Of a stretch of 64,000 nucleotides of DNA, positions 1 to 45,841 are shown piece by piece. Both the position numbers and the translations under genes were made by a program. The notes beneath the pieces were generated by a model, which was given only the letters and a program-made list of their open reading frames with translations, did no database searches and was not told the origin of the DNA. Within the stretch, counting starts at the first letter, position 1. Every line of letters begins with the position of its first letter. The DNA is from Lates calcarifer (taxonomy: Eukaryota; Chordata; Actinopteri; Centropomidae), in assembly GCF_001640805.2 (NCBI RefSeq), contig NC_066856.1, forward strand, positions 15,165,087 through 15,229,086. The letters are read 5' to 3'.

Positions 1-36256
<36,256 letters not shown>

Positions 36257-37362
36257 CACCTCACAGAGAAGAAACCCAAACACACATATTTTTACATACG
36301 CTGTGGAACACACTGGCAAAACACACGGGTGCATCCACAGGAGGTGCAGAGTCACTAAACACTACACACAGTGTCAGTAGAGCGAGATTTACTCTCTTAT
36401 ATAACCACTGCAGAGACTGATAGTCGCCACACATAAACACTCACTTATATCCTGCGTGCCAGTCTTGCCTTTACAGTCTGTTGGTGAGTTGGCGAGTTGC
36501 TCAACAGTCCCTCAAGGGCAAGAAAGAGCTAGTGTGGTTAGCTAGGATTGCTACTTACAGACATTCTTTTTTTTGCTCCTCACTTTGTTTGCCTAGTAGA
36601 AGCAGATCTATTTTAACAGGAGGTGACCGAAGTTTTTAGTTTCTGTTTTTTATTTTCAGCGCTCCAATGATTTTGTTTTTTTAAAAAAAGAAAAAAAAAT
36701 CATACTGGAAGAGAAAAGAAATGGGTCATAGCTATACTAACTTCTTGAATGATATTGATATTTTTAGGCTTTCAGTGAATAGATTGTAAAATGTCAGGGG
36801 TTTCTTGAGACTTGGGCAGACAGGAGTGTATATATTAATTGAGGAGGGAACATCCTGCTACCTTCACAGTCACACATTGCGGAGCGCTTTTTAAAAAAAG
36901 AAAACAGTACATATCGTTTTTTGCACTGCCACTGATCAGCTTTTTAAGAACGTATATCTTAACTAATTTATTGTTATTATCGCTTTACTCAAATTGAAGG
37001 CCTTCTATTTTACACTGTTTTAACTCACCCAGTCCTTTGGGGTTCAAGAGGACAACTGGGGTGTATCATAATCTACCATTAAAACATCAAACATACAGTT
37101 ATGAGTCATGAAGCTTTGAACTAATTAATTGCATACTACTTTATCATTAAATCTACTTTGAATTTACCAAGATCTTTTTCAGGCAAGCACATCTACAAAT
37201 TAGATTGCTTGGGTAAATCGTAGCTGTTGCACATTAACGTAGTAACACAGTGGGTCATACCAAAATGTTGGTAACTAAGCAGACTTCATTAAAGCATCTG
37301 TCCAGATGTGTTTTCTGTGTTACATTTCCCCTGTAAAGAGTATGAGCACATGGGAGGCAGCT

Positions 37363-37380
37363 GCAGCAGCAGCAGCAGCA
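37363..37380 (+). repeat. (CAG)n tract in the scrib 3' UTR
   Basis: About five to six perfect CAG/GCA units. Confidence 0.85.
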
Positions 37381-38276
37381 TATTGAGCAGGCAGTTTTGC
37401 AGACGCTCAAAAGTTCAGAATATTAAATATCTAAGTTTGGGAACATGCATTTTTAGCATCATTTACTAATAATGGTACTTACCCTGCCTTGTTTAGGGTA
37501 TTTTTTTTAATCAATGTGAATCATTAATTTCTATCCTTGCTTTATCTGGAGGTATCCAGAGTGACGTGAAGGTAGCAGGTGTTTTATTTTTCTGTCTATG
37601 GTTAATTTAAATCTGATGCCACTGAAAAATCATTTATTAATGTGTGAATAATGTACAAATACTGAAAGGAAAGCAAGACTTTGGGTGTGAAACTGAGCCA
37701 GTCTTGACCTAGACCAAGCGGGTGTCCAGACTGCTGACATATCTGGGTTTGGACAGGCTTGGTATCGGGATGCTCTCTGCATGTATATTGGTTTGTTAAT
37801 GGGAGAGGCACAACCGATCAGAAATCCCTCTCAAGATATTGATCTCATTCAAACATTCAGCTCACTGCTTGACATACTGTCAGTTTAGGTATCTGACGGG
37901 TATTTTTGCAGAATCACAGCATAGTAGCATTTGTGTTAATTTAATGTAGGGTCTTCTAATTATAGCTTTCCATGTTGCGCTCACTGACTGAAATTCAGTT
38001 TGTTTGATAACATTTGCAATGGCTGATATCTCTTTTTTTTTTTTAAACTTACAGTAGGTAAATCTTTTTTTTTCAGGTGGGTTTCACTACATTATTAATG
38101 CAGTGTTTCAAGTTTTTGTGTTTATTCTTTTGTCTTGAGTTCCGTTTGGGGGCTTTTACTTGCAAATAGGTCGGAGGGAAAGGGTCAGAAGTCCTAGGGT
38201 CAAGGGTTAGAGCTCATACAAGACTGTAACTAGTGAATTTGTACAACCAAAGAAGTCTATTTTGTGGTTCAGGAAT

Positions 38277-38282
38277 AATAAA
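38277..38282 (+). other. scrib: Poly(A) signal AATAAA for scrib
   Basis: Only canonical hexamer at the end of the 3' UTR, followed by a T-rich stretch (gtctttttgtcttt) near 38321 that could be the downstream element. Confidence 0.7.
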
Positions 38283-38331
38283 TTTTACTTTTCATTTAAG
38301 AAGCTGAATCACTGTGTAGAGTCTTTTTGTC

Positions 38332-38337
38332 TTTAAT
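38332..38337 (-). other. kif9: Candidate poly(A) signal ATTAAA for kif9
   Basis: Minus-strand ATTAAA about 125 bases past the kif9 stop. A minus-strand AATAAA lies further on at 38121-38126, inside the scrib 3' UTR; its use would make the two transcripts overlap. Confidence 0.45.
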
Positions 38338-38461
38338 TGATCTCCAAATGTTATACCAGCTACAATGCAGAGATTTAAATGTAGAAAAGGCAAATTACAC
38401 TTCACATTTAGCACGTGGATCTCATGGAGTTCATTAACATATGTTTGTACATAAAACTCAC

Positions 38462-38560
38462 TTAACTAACAGGTAGAATTGGAAGAAGTCTTCTCTGTCT
38501 GGACCCTGGAGTTGAGTTCCTCTGCACTGGAGTACAGGACAGCACCCTGCTGCTCCTCTG
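38462..38560 (-). CDS. kif9: kif9 exon 20: C-terminus and stop
   Basis: Acceptor tctgtcccag; 32 Ser/Arg-rich codons then TAA. This end is not conserved with mammals. The call rests on phase and on the open frame. Confidence 0.75.
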   Translation of the reverse strand, partial: QRSSRVLSCTPVQRNSTPGSRQRRLLPILPVS

Positions 38561-41500
38561 CTGGGACAGAAATCAAAAGTTTGATTTTAACAGACTGCTA
38601 ATACCAATTCCTTTTCTCTACCTGGCTGGTCAGGTGGGGTAATTAATTGCCAGCATGAACAGATTATGAGTAACAATATTTCCACCCACCCTTTTCAGCG
38701 TCCTGCAGCGAGCGGTGTAGAAGGACTCGGCACTGGGGCTGTTTGTGATGAGTTCATACTGTGGCTGCTGATTATCCTCTCTCTGAGGACGCCAGGGAAT
38801 TGTATAATAACTCATATCTCAACAACTTCTTCGATAAGTGTTACTCAATTGAAGTCATGATGTAAAACTCACCTGTGCAAGGCTCTTATCCACAGGTGTG
38901 TCCAGCTCCTCCTCATGTAATAAGAAAGTCTTCTTGTACCAGGTCTCAAATTCTGGGACACACACACGTGCGGAAAGTATTATTTTGAGTAACCTTGACT
39001 GAGACAGTTTAATGCTCTTTCAGGGAGGCACCACATACAGAAGACTTTGGAGAAACTGACCAGAGAGCAGCCGCACCCTGCACTGATCCACCAGGTGTTG
39101 ACAGTAGTTGACCTCTGCCTTGATGTTGCGCAGTGCATCGTACCTCTGCCTGTACAGGGCCTTCATCTCTCTGAGCTGCAGCAGCAAAGTGGCGTCTGGC
39201 TCGTCCTCCACGACCAAATACTGACCTTCATACAGAAACACATGAGCAGCTCAAAGGTTCACGTTTCCTCAGCTTTCAACAGCTTGTCATACTACAGTGA
39301 AGTACCTTGAGTTCCTCCCATCTTGTGCCGCTCTATGATGGCCGTCGTGCAGTCGATCTCTCTCTTGACGGCATTGACCTCCTCAGTGAGCTGGCGGAGA
39401 AGGCCGCGACGTTCCAGCAGCACAGCCTTGTTCTCCATGAGGATGCAGTTGATGGTGCTGCCTCGCCCCACCTTAAAATCCTCAAACGCTTCTGCTTTGG
39501 GTGGAGGAGAGCTGGGCACAGACAGCAGACCTTTGAGTGCTCGTTCCCATTCTAAGCTGACCAGTGACATTTAACAAACATGACTATGTTCATTACTCAG
39601 GCTGAAGCGGTTCATTGCCAGGCGGGTGTGACTCCTCCATGTCCTGGCTCTCAGTGTCTGGTTCTTGTGGCTCCACTTCCTTCTCAGGTGTCTGGGCAGG
39701 GTTCAGCTTTGATTTTGAGGCACTCTCCAAACGCTTCCTTGAAACAGGACTCCCGTCTCCCTGCCTCTTACTTTGGCTGAAAAAGTACAAGCACTTTTAA
39801 AATGACAAAGACTGAATACCAGCACAGTTTGGTTTGGATCTAAAATCTTCACTTACCTCGATTTGTCTCTGGACTTCTTAGTTTTGGATTTAGTCGAGCT
39901 TGGACGCTGGGTCTGTTTCTGTGACGGAGCGGACGCCCCTAAACTGACAGCCTCCACATCTTCAGTGCTGCTGCTGGTGTCCAACTCCTGAAGAGTTAAC
40001 AAGCAACATCTGGTCACAGCTCAGTCACAGTGAGTTGTTCACTGGTTCTCTGATGTTGACTGACCTTGACAGCAGGGGTGTTAGCACTTTGGTCTTTCTC
40101 CACCAAGTTGTAGGTCTGGCGTAGCTGAGCCTTCACCTTCTGCTCCTGCTCCCTGCTCACACACAAACACAAACATGCTAAATAATCATTAATTTAAAAA
40201 AAACTGCAGATTTCAAAAGGCAGATGATACTCACTGCACAGCATGCTTAAACTGGGCAAAGACCGCCTGGACCTGCCTGATGCTTATGATCTGTAGTTAG
40301 ATGCAACATAGAGAGAAAATTAAAGCCTTTAGAGGACAATTCCAAACCAAAATTTGGTATTAACAGCTAGGTTTTTTCTTATGTTCTCACACTGATTTCC
40401 TTAAGGCTTCCATCTAGGTACCTCTGAACCTCACTGTTAATCTCAGCCAGCTGGGCTTCAGACAACGGCTCGTACGAGACGCTCGGCCTCCTCACCTGGT
40501 GAAAGATGAATGGTAGACATTTAAATTCTTCAACCAGCTGAAATGTGTTTCTGATTTTTAGTTTAAAATGTTAAAGTGATTCCAGACGAGTTACAACCTG
40601 CTGGCTCTACTCACCAGTGTGTTGTAGATGGACAGTTCCTCTTTAAGCATCTTGGACTTCCTTCTGAAGTTTTTTGATCTGAAGCTAAACACAACAGAGC
40701 GTAACAGAAACAAAACAAAAATAATACAAATTTTTACTCATGTATAACCTCAGAGCAGGTTTGTGAGGTTTGATATGTGAACTCACAGCTGGATCCATGT
40801 GTTCATTAATTGCAGGGTCAGTCCGGACACATTTCATTCTGTTCGCAAACCGCAGAGTAGAGAGCTGCAACAAAGACAAGTAATCATCCAGAGGTGAAAT
40901 GAAAACGTGGATAAAAGGAGGCTGCTTTTTGTTTATGTTCTATATTCCACTCCTTACTGTTTCATCAATCTGTGCAGCTTCACCATAGATGTTGGCCACA
41001 AGCACAGTGTTGCAGTTCCCTCCTGCAGAACCAGACAAACACATTAAGGACCACTTTGGAAAACCAAGTATCTGTGATGTTAAATGCTGAAGGCCTGGCA
41101 GCCTCACCTAACGAATCTTTAAGGGCATGTGTGAGTTTAGACTGTCTGAAGGGAACGTGGTCTCTGCGACGGTCTGCCAGAGCCAGGATGGCCTGCTCCA
41201 GGAACGACAAGGACTTGTTGATGTATGCGGCTTCTTTTAACATCTGACCCTCCGACTGGAAGAGGAGGATCCAGTGGCTCAAAATGTCAAGACCTTATAA
41301 TAACAATAATAACAAAGGTCTCATGTGTCAAGAGTAAACTCACCCCGGTCTTTCCCAGCCTCTCAGACCCAGCCAGATCCACAAGGTTCAGCTTGGAGGT
41401 GACGTACTTGGCATCAGATGCAGTCCGTGAATGAGACTGTGATCAAGAAAGACATTTGTCCTGCTTAAAATAACGACTGACTACAGAACAGACTGCAGGA

Positions 41501-42587
41501 AAAAGGACACATCTGATCACCAAAAAAACAAGTATGGTAGAGTGTGAAGGACTTTTACCTCTATGTGCAGAGTGAAGATACAGTGAGACCTGGATGAGTT
41601 CCTGTTCAGGGCATGAGATCCAATGATGCGATTCATCTCACCCTGAGTAAAAACGACAGCTTTGTCCAGGCTCAAGTTTCAATTTATCCATCGACAAAAT
41701 CACCAAATCTGCACCAACCTCAAACAGCAGGTTGAGCGCCTCCTCCTCGCTGTGAACCGGGTGAAGAGACAGACCTCTGACATACACCCCTCTGCCCGGC
41801 TCCTCCGTCACCACCATGCCCCGGGAAGACATGTGAGGTAAGCCCTGCAGCGGTGACAGCAGGTCCACCAGGGTCTCATTGTAGATCTCCAGGTAAGAGA
41901 GGTGCACTGAGAAGGAATGCTCAGTCCTTTTCTCCACCTCCCGAAACGCCTGAATAAATCAGATTCATTGAAGAGGAGCAGTGAGGGTGTCTCAGTGGTT
42001 CATATTTTCACGAGGTGAGAGTTACCTCCTGAAGGGCCCGAGGAATGATCCCTCTCTGCTTGTATGATTCTGTGGATCCTGTCATGGTGTAGGTTTTTCC
42101 TGCACCTGTCTGCCCGAAGCACATCACAGTACCTGGCAGACACACAACAGAAGACCGTAAACAAAACTAATCCTTGACTACACACTGTCGGTTTTATATA
42201 GATAAAGAGATCTACCATTATAGCCATCCAGTGCTCCCTGTACCACCCTTTGACACACTCGGGAATACACCTCCTCCTGGGACACATCCTGCAGGACCCC
42301 CTCAAGCCTGAATGACCAGGAGCCCTGCCGAGTTTTTCTGGAGTCCTGGAGTTTCCTGGAGTCTCTCCTGTGATAGATGTTCACTGTCTGATGGCCAAGG
42401 CCACGCAAAACCCAAAAATTATTTTCAAGCACAAAACCGATTGCACTAATATAGCTTTTAAGACTAAATAGCGATTTTATTTTCCGCTTACCTGCCCGTC
42501 AGGAAGACATTCAATAAGGTCTTGGGCGAAGTTGGCAGTTGGTCTGATCCGGACAAACACTGCGACATCGCCGCTGTGAGCCTTCAT
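38462..42587 (-). CDS. kif9: Kinesin family member 9 (gene-level span, complete)
   Basis: Kinesin-9 is a microtubule motor of motile cilia and flagella, linked to the central apparatus. I place 20 coding exons from ATG at 42587 to TAA at 38462-38464, about 796 residues (human KIF9 is about 790). Motor landmarks are all present: P-loop GQTGAGKT (exon 3), switch I NRNSSRSH (exon 5), switch [10 protein letters not shown] (exon 6) and the microtubule-binding [15 protein letters not shown] (exons 7-8). The coiled-coil half carries the family signature [15 protein letters not shown] (exon 17). All junction phases agree except exon 10, which has one surplus base. The gene converges on scrib with its promoter near 42600-42900. 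The match to KIF9 rather than KIF6 rests on several long near-identical blocks. Confidence 0.96.
38690..38782 (-). CDS. kif9: kif9 exon 19
   Basis: Acceptor cgtcctcag, donor gtgggt; 31 codons with [18 protein letters not shown], aligned to PDSISFYNAKVK of human. Confidence 0.88.
38873..38952 (-). CDS. kif9: kif9 exon 18
   Basis: Acceptor gtgtcccag, donor gtgagt. Encodes [20 protein letters not shown], aligned to EFDIWYNESFVIPED of human. Confidence 0.92.
39061..39225 (-). CDS. kif9: kif9 exon 17: KIF9 signature coiled coil
   Basis: Acceptor tatgaag, donor gtcagt. Contains [20 protein letters not shown] and [28 protein letters not shown] is identical to human KIF9. Confidence 0.96.
39306..39556 (-). 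CDS. kif9: kif9 exon 16: coiled coil
   Basis: Acceptor actggtcag, donor gtactt. Contains [20 protein letters not shown] and [19 protein letters not shown], aligned to VAFEEFKNEQGSEINRI and INAIKREID in human. Confidence 0.95.
39597..39776 (-). CDS. kif9: kif9 exon 15: disordered linker
   Basis: Acceptor ttttcag, donor gtaatg. Pro/Glu-rich, including [20 protein letters not shown]. Poorly conserved but phase-consistent. Confidence 0.85.
39857..39987 (-). CDS. kif9: kif9 exon 14: Ser/Lys-rich linker
   Basis: Acceptor actcttcag, donor gtaagt. Low-complexity, with [14 protein letters not shown] at its end; same place as the Lys-rich linker in human KIF9. Confidence 0.9.
40065..40152 (-). CDS. 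kif9: kif9 exon 13
   Basis: Acceptor gtgagcag, donor gtcagt; 29 codons after the split Gln, [20 protein letters not shown], a coiled-coil segment. Confidence 0.92.
40235..40290 (-). CDS. kif9: kif9 exon 12
   Basis: Acceptor taactacag, donor gtgagt; [18 protein letters not shown], aligned to LRQIKEVFNQFR in human. Confidence 0.93.
40391..40495 (-). CDS. kif9: kif9 exon 11
   Basis: Acceptor ttcaccag, donor gtgaga; 35 codons with [20 protein letters not shown], matching human DEIQIAEINSQVRRYLEGT. Confidence 0.95.
40615..40684 (-). CDS. kif9: kif9 exon 10: neck coiled coil with an apparent one-base frameshift
   Basis: Acceptor gtgtttag, donor gtgagt. 70 bases between two phase-0 boundaries. 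In phase 0 it starts [11 protein letters not shown] and then hits TAA. One frame over it continues [12 protein letters not shown]. Together these align to VKNLEKELALLKQELAIHDS of human KIF9. One surplus base (near the caagatg string, about 40642-40648) explains length, stop codon and homology. Assembly error is the simplest reading, but a true lesion would truncate the motor just after its head. Confidence 0.8.
40787..40864 (-). CDS. kif9: kif9 exon 9: end of motor
   Basis: Acceptor tgttgcag, donor gtgagt; 26 codons, [20 protein letters not shown], with the kinesin LRFA motif. Confidence 0.95.
40958..41022 (-). CDS. kif9: kif9 exon 8: motor domain
   Basis: Acceptor ttctgcag, donor gtaagg. 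Encodes [20 protein letters not shown], matching human [20 protein letters not shown]. Confidence 0.95.
41108..41255 (-). CDS. kif9: kif9 exon 7: microtubule-binding region
   Basis: Acceptor ctcttccag, donor gtgagg. Encodes [20 protein letters not shown] and [15 protein letters not shown]. Confidence 0.96.
41344..41436 (-). CDS. kif9: kif9 exon 6: switch II
   Basis: Acceptor gatcacag, donor gtgagt; 31 codons with [18 protein letters not shown], the switch II DLAGSE motif. Confidence 0.96.
41559..41642 (-). CDS. kif9: kif9 exon 5: switch I
   Basis: Acceptor tttactcag, donor gtaaaa; 28 codons, [20 protein letters not shown] then CIFTLHIE. NxxSSRSH is the switch I motif. Confidence 0.96.
41719..41949 (-). 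CDS. kif9: kif9 exon 4: motor domain
   Basis: Acceptor ttattcag, donor gttggt; 77 codons including [20 protein letters not shown] and [20 protein letters not shown]. Confidence 0.95.
42026..42132 (-). CDS. kif9: kif9 exon 3: P-loop
   Basis: Acceptor ctgccag, donor gtaact. Encodes [18 protein letters not shown], the ATP-binding P-loop. Confidence 0.97.
42216..42387 (-). CDS. kif9: kif9 exon 2: motor domain
   Basis: Acceptor ggccatcag, donor gtagat. Encodes [20 protein letters not shown] and ALDGYNG, aligned to human WSFKLDGVLHDASQDLVYE. Confidence 0.95.
42492..42587 (-). CDS. kif9: kif9 exon 1: start codon and first motor strand
   Basis: ATG at 42587 begins [20 protein letters not shown]; 32 codons, donor gtaagc. 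FVRIRPT is the standard first motif of kinesin motors, which fixes the start. Confidence 0.95.
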
Positions 42588-43260
42588 ACCACCTCAGTCT
42601 ATCACAATCTGGGTCTGACTGTACTCATAAAATAACTCAAGTCACCTGAACTACTCGGACGTGAGGTTTTCAGGCGAGAATGGATCATTTCAGCTCACGT
42701 TTTCAGCTCCAGTCCATCTTTCCTGTTCAGTTTACCTTCTGTGGTTTATATTCAGCACCATGGCAACCGCCGGCAACCACCGTGCGCGCACAGTGGCAGA
42801 GCGCGCGCCCTCAGTGTGCTACCTGACTTTTCCAAGTGTGAGTTCATTAAATGATAAAGTCAAGTAGCTGAAGTAAAGAACTTTATCTAAACATTTCTAA
42901 ACGTAAAGATTGGTAGTCTGAAAGAGATCTCACATGTTCATATCTGACGGCTCTATCTTCTTGTTTATGATTGGACAGAACCTACGTCAAACGTTTGCTG
43001 GCGTCTGGCGTCATTGGGAAGCGACTCTCCATTTTCTATGTTTGGTAAACACTCACGTGTTCTCTAAACGCCAGTGGTTAGCATCGTTTTTATCGAGAAC
43101 CAAAAGTTGTAGTTAGTAAGGAGGAGAATGCCTGAAACTGACCGAAGAAGAGACGATTAACAGAGACACAGGTGGTGCAGAGACTTTGCTGGAGTTCCGT
43201 GACTGAGCCGGGAATCCAGGGCCAGAGGACAACACAGAGAAGCTACACGATCGACAAGGT
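42588..43260 (-). promoter_or_regulatory. kif9 promoter and 5' UTR region, possibly bidirectional
   Basis: Sequence upstream of the kif9 start, with a CpG-containing stretch (gtgcgcgcacagtgg, gagcgcgcgcc) around 42781-42810 and an X-box-like site at 42754-42767. On the plus strand, 43082-43258 ends at a good donor (aag|gtaaat) and could be the first exon of a divergent transcript; nothing downstream confirms it. Confidence 0.5.
42754..42767 (-). promoter_or_regulatory. RFX X-box-like site
   Basis: The minus strand reads gttgccatggtgct; one half-site and the core (ccatggcaac on plus) fit the RFX consensus GTYNCCATRGNAAC at 12 of 14 positions. It lies about 170 bases above the kif9 ATG. RFX factors drive ciliary genes in vertebrates, and KIF9 is ciliary. 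Confidence 0.5.
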
Positions 43261-43399
43261 AAATATTAACAACAAATGGTTGTTTCTTAACTTCTCAGGA
43301 GGTACCAGTACTGTAATTTTAAAAAATAATCCAATGCAAGTAATAGCATTAGGAGCCAAATGTGGTTAAATTAAATTAATCCATTGCACCTGTGACACT

Positions 43400-43460
43400 G
43401 TAACAATTCAATTCAACTTTATTTATATAGCGCCGAATCACAACAAAAGTAAGGTACTTT
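43400..43460 (+). repeat. Retroposon tail-like fragment
   Basis: The string attcaactttatttatatagcg followed by gaatcacaacaaaagt is a very common fish interspersed-repeat motif. Only this short part is seen. Confidence 0.5.
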
Positions 43461-43474
43461 TCATACAGAGCAGA

Positions 43475-44285
43475 GGCCTGTACTAAGAAGGGAGTTTAAC
43501 CTCCAGATTTAACTCGGGGTTATCAAGGAAAGTCAGGGTTGACAAACTCGATCTGTGTTAAACGGTACGACGGTGGTTAAGATGTCGGAAAGTTGAGTCG
43601 GCGTTAACTTAATCGGAGTTAGTGCGCGTGCATAAAACTGGCGTGCGCCGTATCAGATGAAGAGCGCACGTTAATTCTGTTGGTTTGTGAGTAATTTAAA
43701 GAGACTCTAGCGACGCAATGTAAAACTACAGCTGCTAACAAAGCCAGGGAGACTTGTCACATGTTCACAGGTTCTTAATCTGTAATATGAGACGTAAGGA
43801 CACGGAACATATGTGATAAATTTTCGAATACTTGGATTACAGTCAACGCGTGGGTCACATGTCTGAAAATGTTTCTCCCTGTTAATGATGTTCTGCCTGG
43901 AACACTCAGGCTGTACATATGTAATGTAATGTAATGCTGTCATGTTCAGTATGAACTGTTAACTCTTAACGGTATTTCAGGCTCAGATGAAATAGAAACA
44001 TTCATATTTCCCATCATTAATACTGCATGTTTTGGTATGTAGTTTACAATTATTTGCATTGCATTGTATTGTCTTTAAATAACCCCCGTCCTGCAGAGTC
44101 AGCCTCTCTCAGTCATTGAGCCAATATCGATTGGTTGTTCCACCTGTGGGGCGGAGCTTAGGTAGAAGTAACACCGGTAACACCGAGTTAACCACGAACA
44201 TAAACTGCCCGCAGTTTAGAGATGCAGCGTAAATTACCATGGCAACAGACTCCGGGTAAAACCTATCCACCTATCGTAGTACGGG
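43475..44285. mobile_element. Probable non-autonomous PIF/Harbinger-type element
   Basis: Left end cctgtactaagaaggg and right end, read on the minus strand, cccgtactacgatagg form imperfect terminal inverted repeats about 0.8 kb apart. Internal GGTTAA-type and gttaacc-rich sequence resembles fish Harbinger-like elements. No transposase frame is visible. Target-site duplication was not clear, so the boundaries are approximate. Confidence 0.5.
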
Positions 44286-45840
44286 TTAATTGGGAAGTTA
44301 CACCTGACGTCAGGTCTAGACCATACTCTTTAAAATATGGTGTTTACACAGAGAGACCTAACAATTCCCACCATGAGCAAGCACCAGGCGACAGTGGGGT
44401 GGGCGGTGGGGTAGAGAATAGCGACAGAAGAATTCCATGTTAAAAAAAAAGTAAAGTGATAACAATAATACAGTAGTAGTAATGATAGTAGTGATAATTA
44501 AAGTACTGCAAAAGTAGCAATAAAACTAGAAGCAGTACTAGTAATTTCTAATTACAGCAGCGGGGGTTGAGTGGGGATGTAGGAGCAGCTGGAGGCTTGT
44601 CATCACGGATCAGACTCTGCAGCTCCAGAGGCAGAAATACCTACGGGAAAGGGAAATGAAAGGAAAACCGTGGATAATCTCCCGGCAGTGTAGGTAACAG
44701 GCGTAAACAAAACGAGAGAGCAAAGGGGTGGGGTTATACTTGCAGTGTTGCAGTGTTGCAGAGAGAGAAGAGAGAAGTAGCTGCTTGATATTTTGGTGTG
44801 ACTTTCAGAAATCTAGGGTCAAAACATAAACACTTGCACTTGGAGACCTCATCAGTTGCAGGGGCTTTACATGCACTTAACGAGTTGTCAGGGTGTGTGG
44901 GGGACTACCACTGTTTTGTGTCTTTGTGTTACTCAGCTGCTTTCCCTTATCAGAGCTCAGTATTTCATTTAATTAATTGAATTTAATTCATGTACACTTT
45001 ATGTAGTCTTGATTGGAGTCTTTACAAAGGTAATTCATTAAAAGAAGGGTTGTAAATTTGGTCAAATGTAGCACAACATAGTCAACATTAATGACATAAA
45101 ACGTAACTTTCCAACTACAAAGTTATGGCAGTTATATAACTTTGGAAAAACAGTGAGCACAGTGGCTGATGAGTAAAAGTTAATGTGTGTAAGCAGCATG
45201 TTACTGATGTAGCTGCTGAAGTCACAAATCTGTTTTCAGATTTTGGACTTTTTCTCTAATCTTTAATTTTTGGTGAGATATTGGAACATTTTTGCATTTG
45301 AACATTGTACACTTAGTTGTAGACAGCTGATTTTATGCAGTAAGAGGTAGGATGACATAAATCAGAATGAATGAATGTTTGTTACTAAGAATTAATGATC
45401 CACTGATACTAATCCCTCCTTTTTTTTTTACACCAGACATGACACTGAAGAGGATGAACTCAAAATTGCAGTAGCAGTAGCCCACCCGACTCACCGAAAA
45501 AATGTGAACATCACCAGGTAATGTAAAAATGCATATCCATGTCAATGTCACCTACAGACAACAACACGAAACATGCAGGCCAAAAAAATATTTTCAAGCT
45601 GGTAACAACCTGTCTCAGTGACATAAAGCTCAGCCGTCAGCTCAGATAAACACATTACTTTTTAATTATTTGTTAAGCTTCCATGTATCCTCAATTTATT
45701 TCCTGGTTGCGTCGTAGCACAGGTCTCAGATGTAACTGATTAACGCAGCATGAAAAAGTTACTTGTATATATATTTAGCTAGAATTTTGCTAGCGTATAA
45801 AATAAAAACAGCAAACAGACAAAAGAATCTAATAAAGATT
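44286..45840. other. Intergenic region between kif9 and arhgap21
   Basis: A minus-strand open stretch at about 44553-44640, VFLPLELQSLIRDDKPPAAP, follows a splice-like acceptor and ends in a stop; it may be a fragment of a transposon gene. Otherwise I see nothing. Confidence 0.45.
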
Positions 45841-45841
45841 A

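Larger units (their letters stand above)
36257..38300 (+). other. scrib: scrib 3' UTR
   Basis: About 2 kb with no further coding potential, AT-rich, ending just after a canonical AATAAA. Contains a short CAG repeat at about 37363-37380. The cleavage site is estimated, not seen. Confidence 0.75.
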
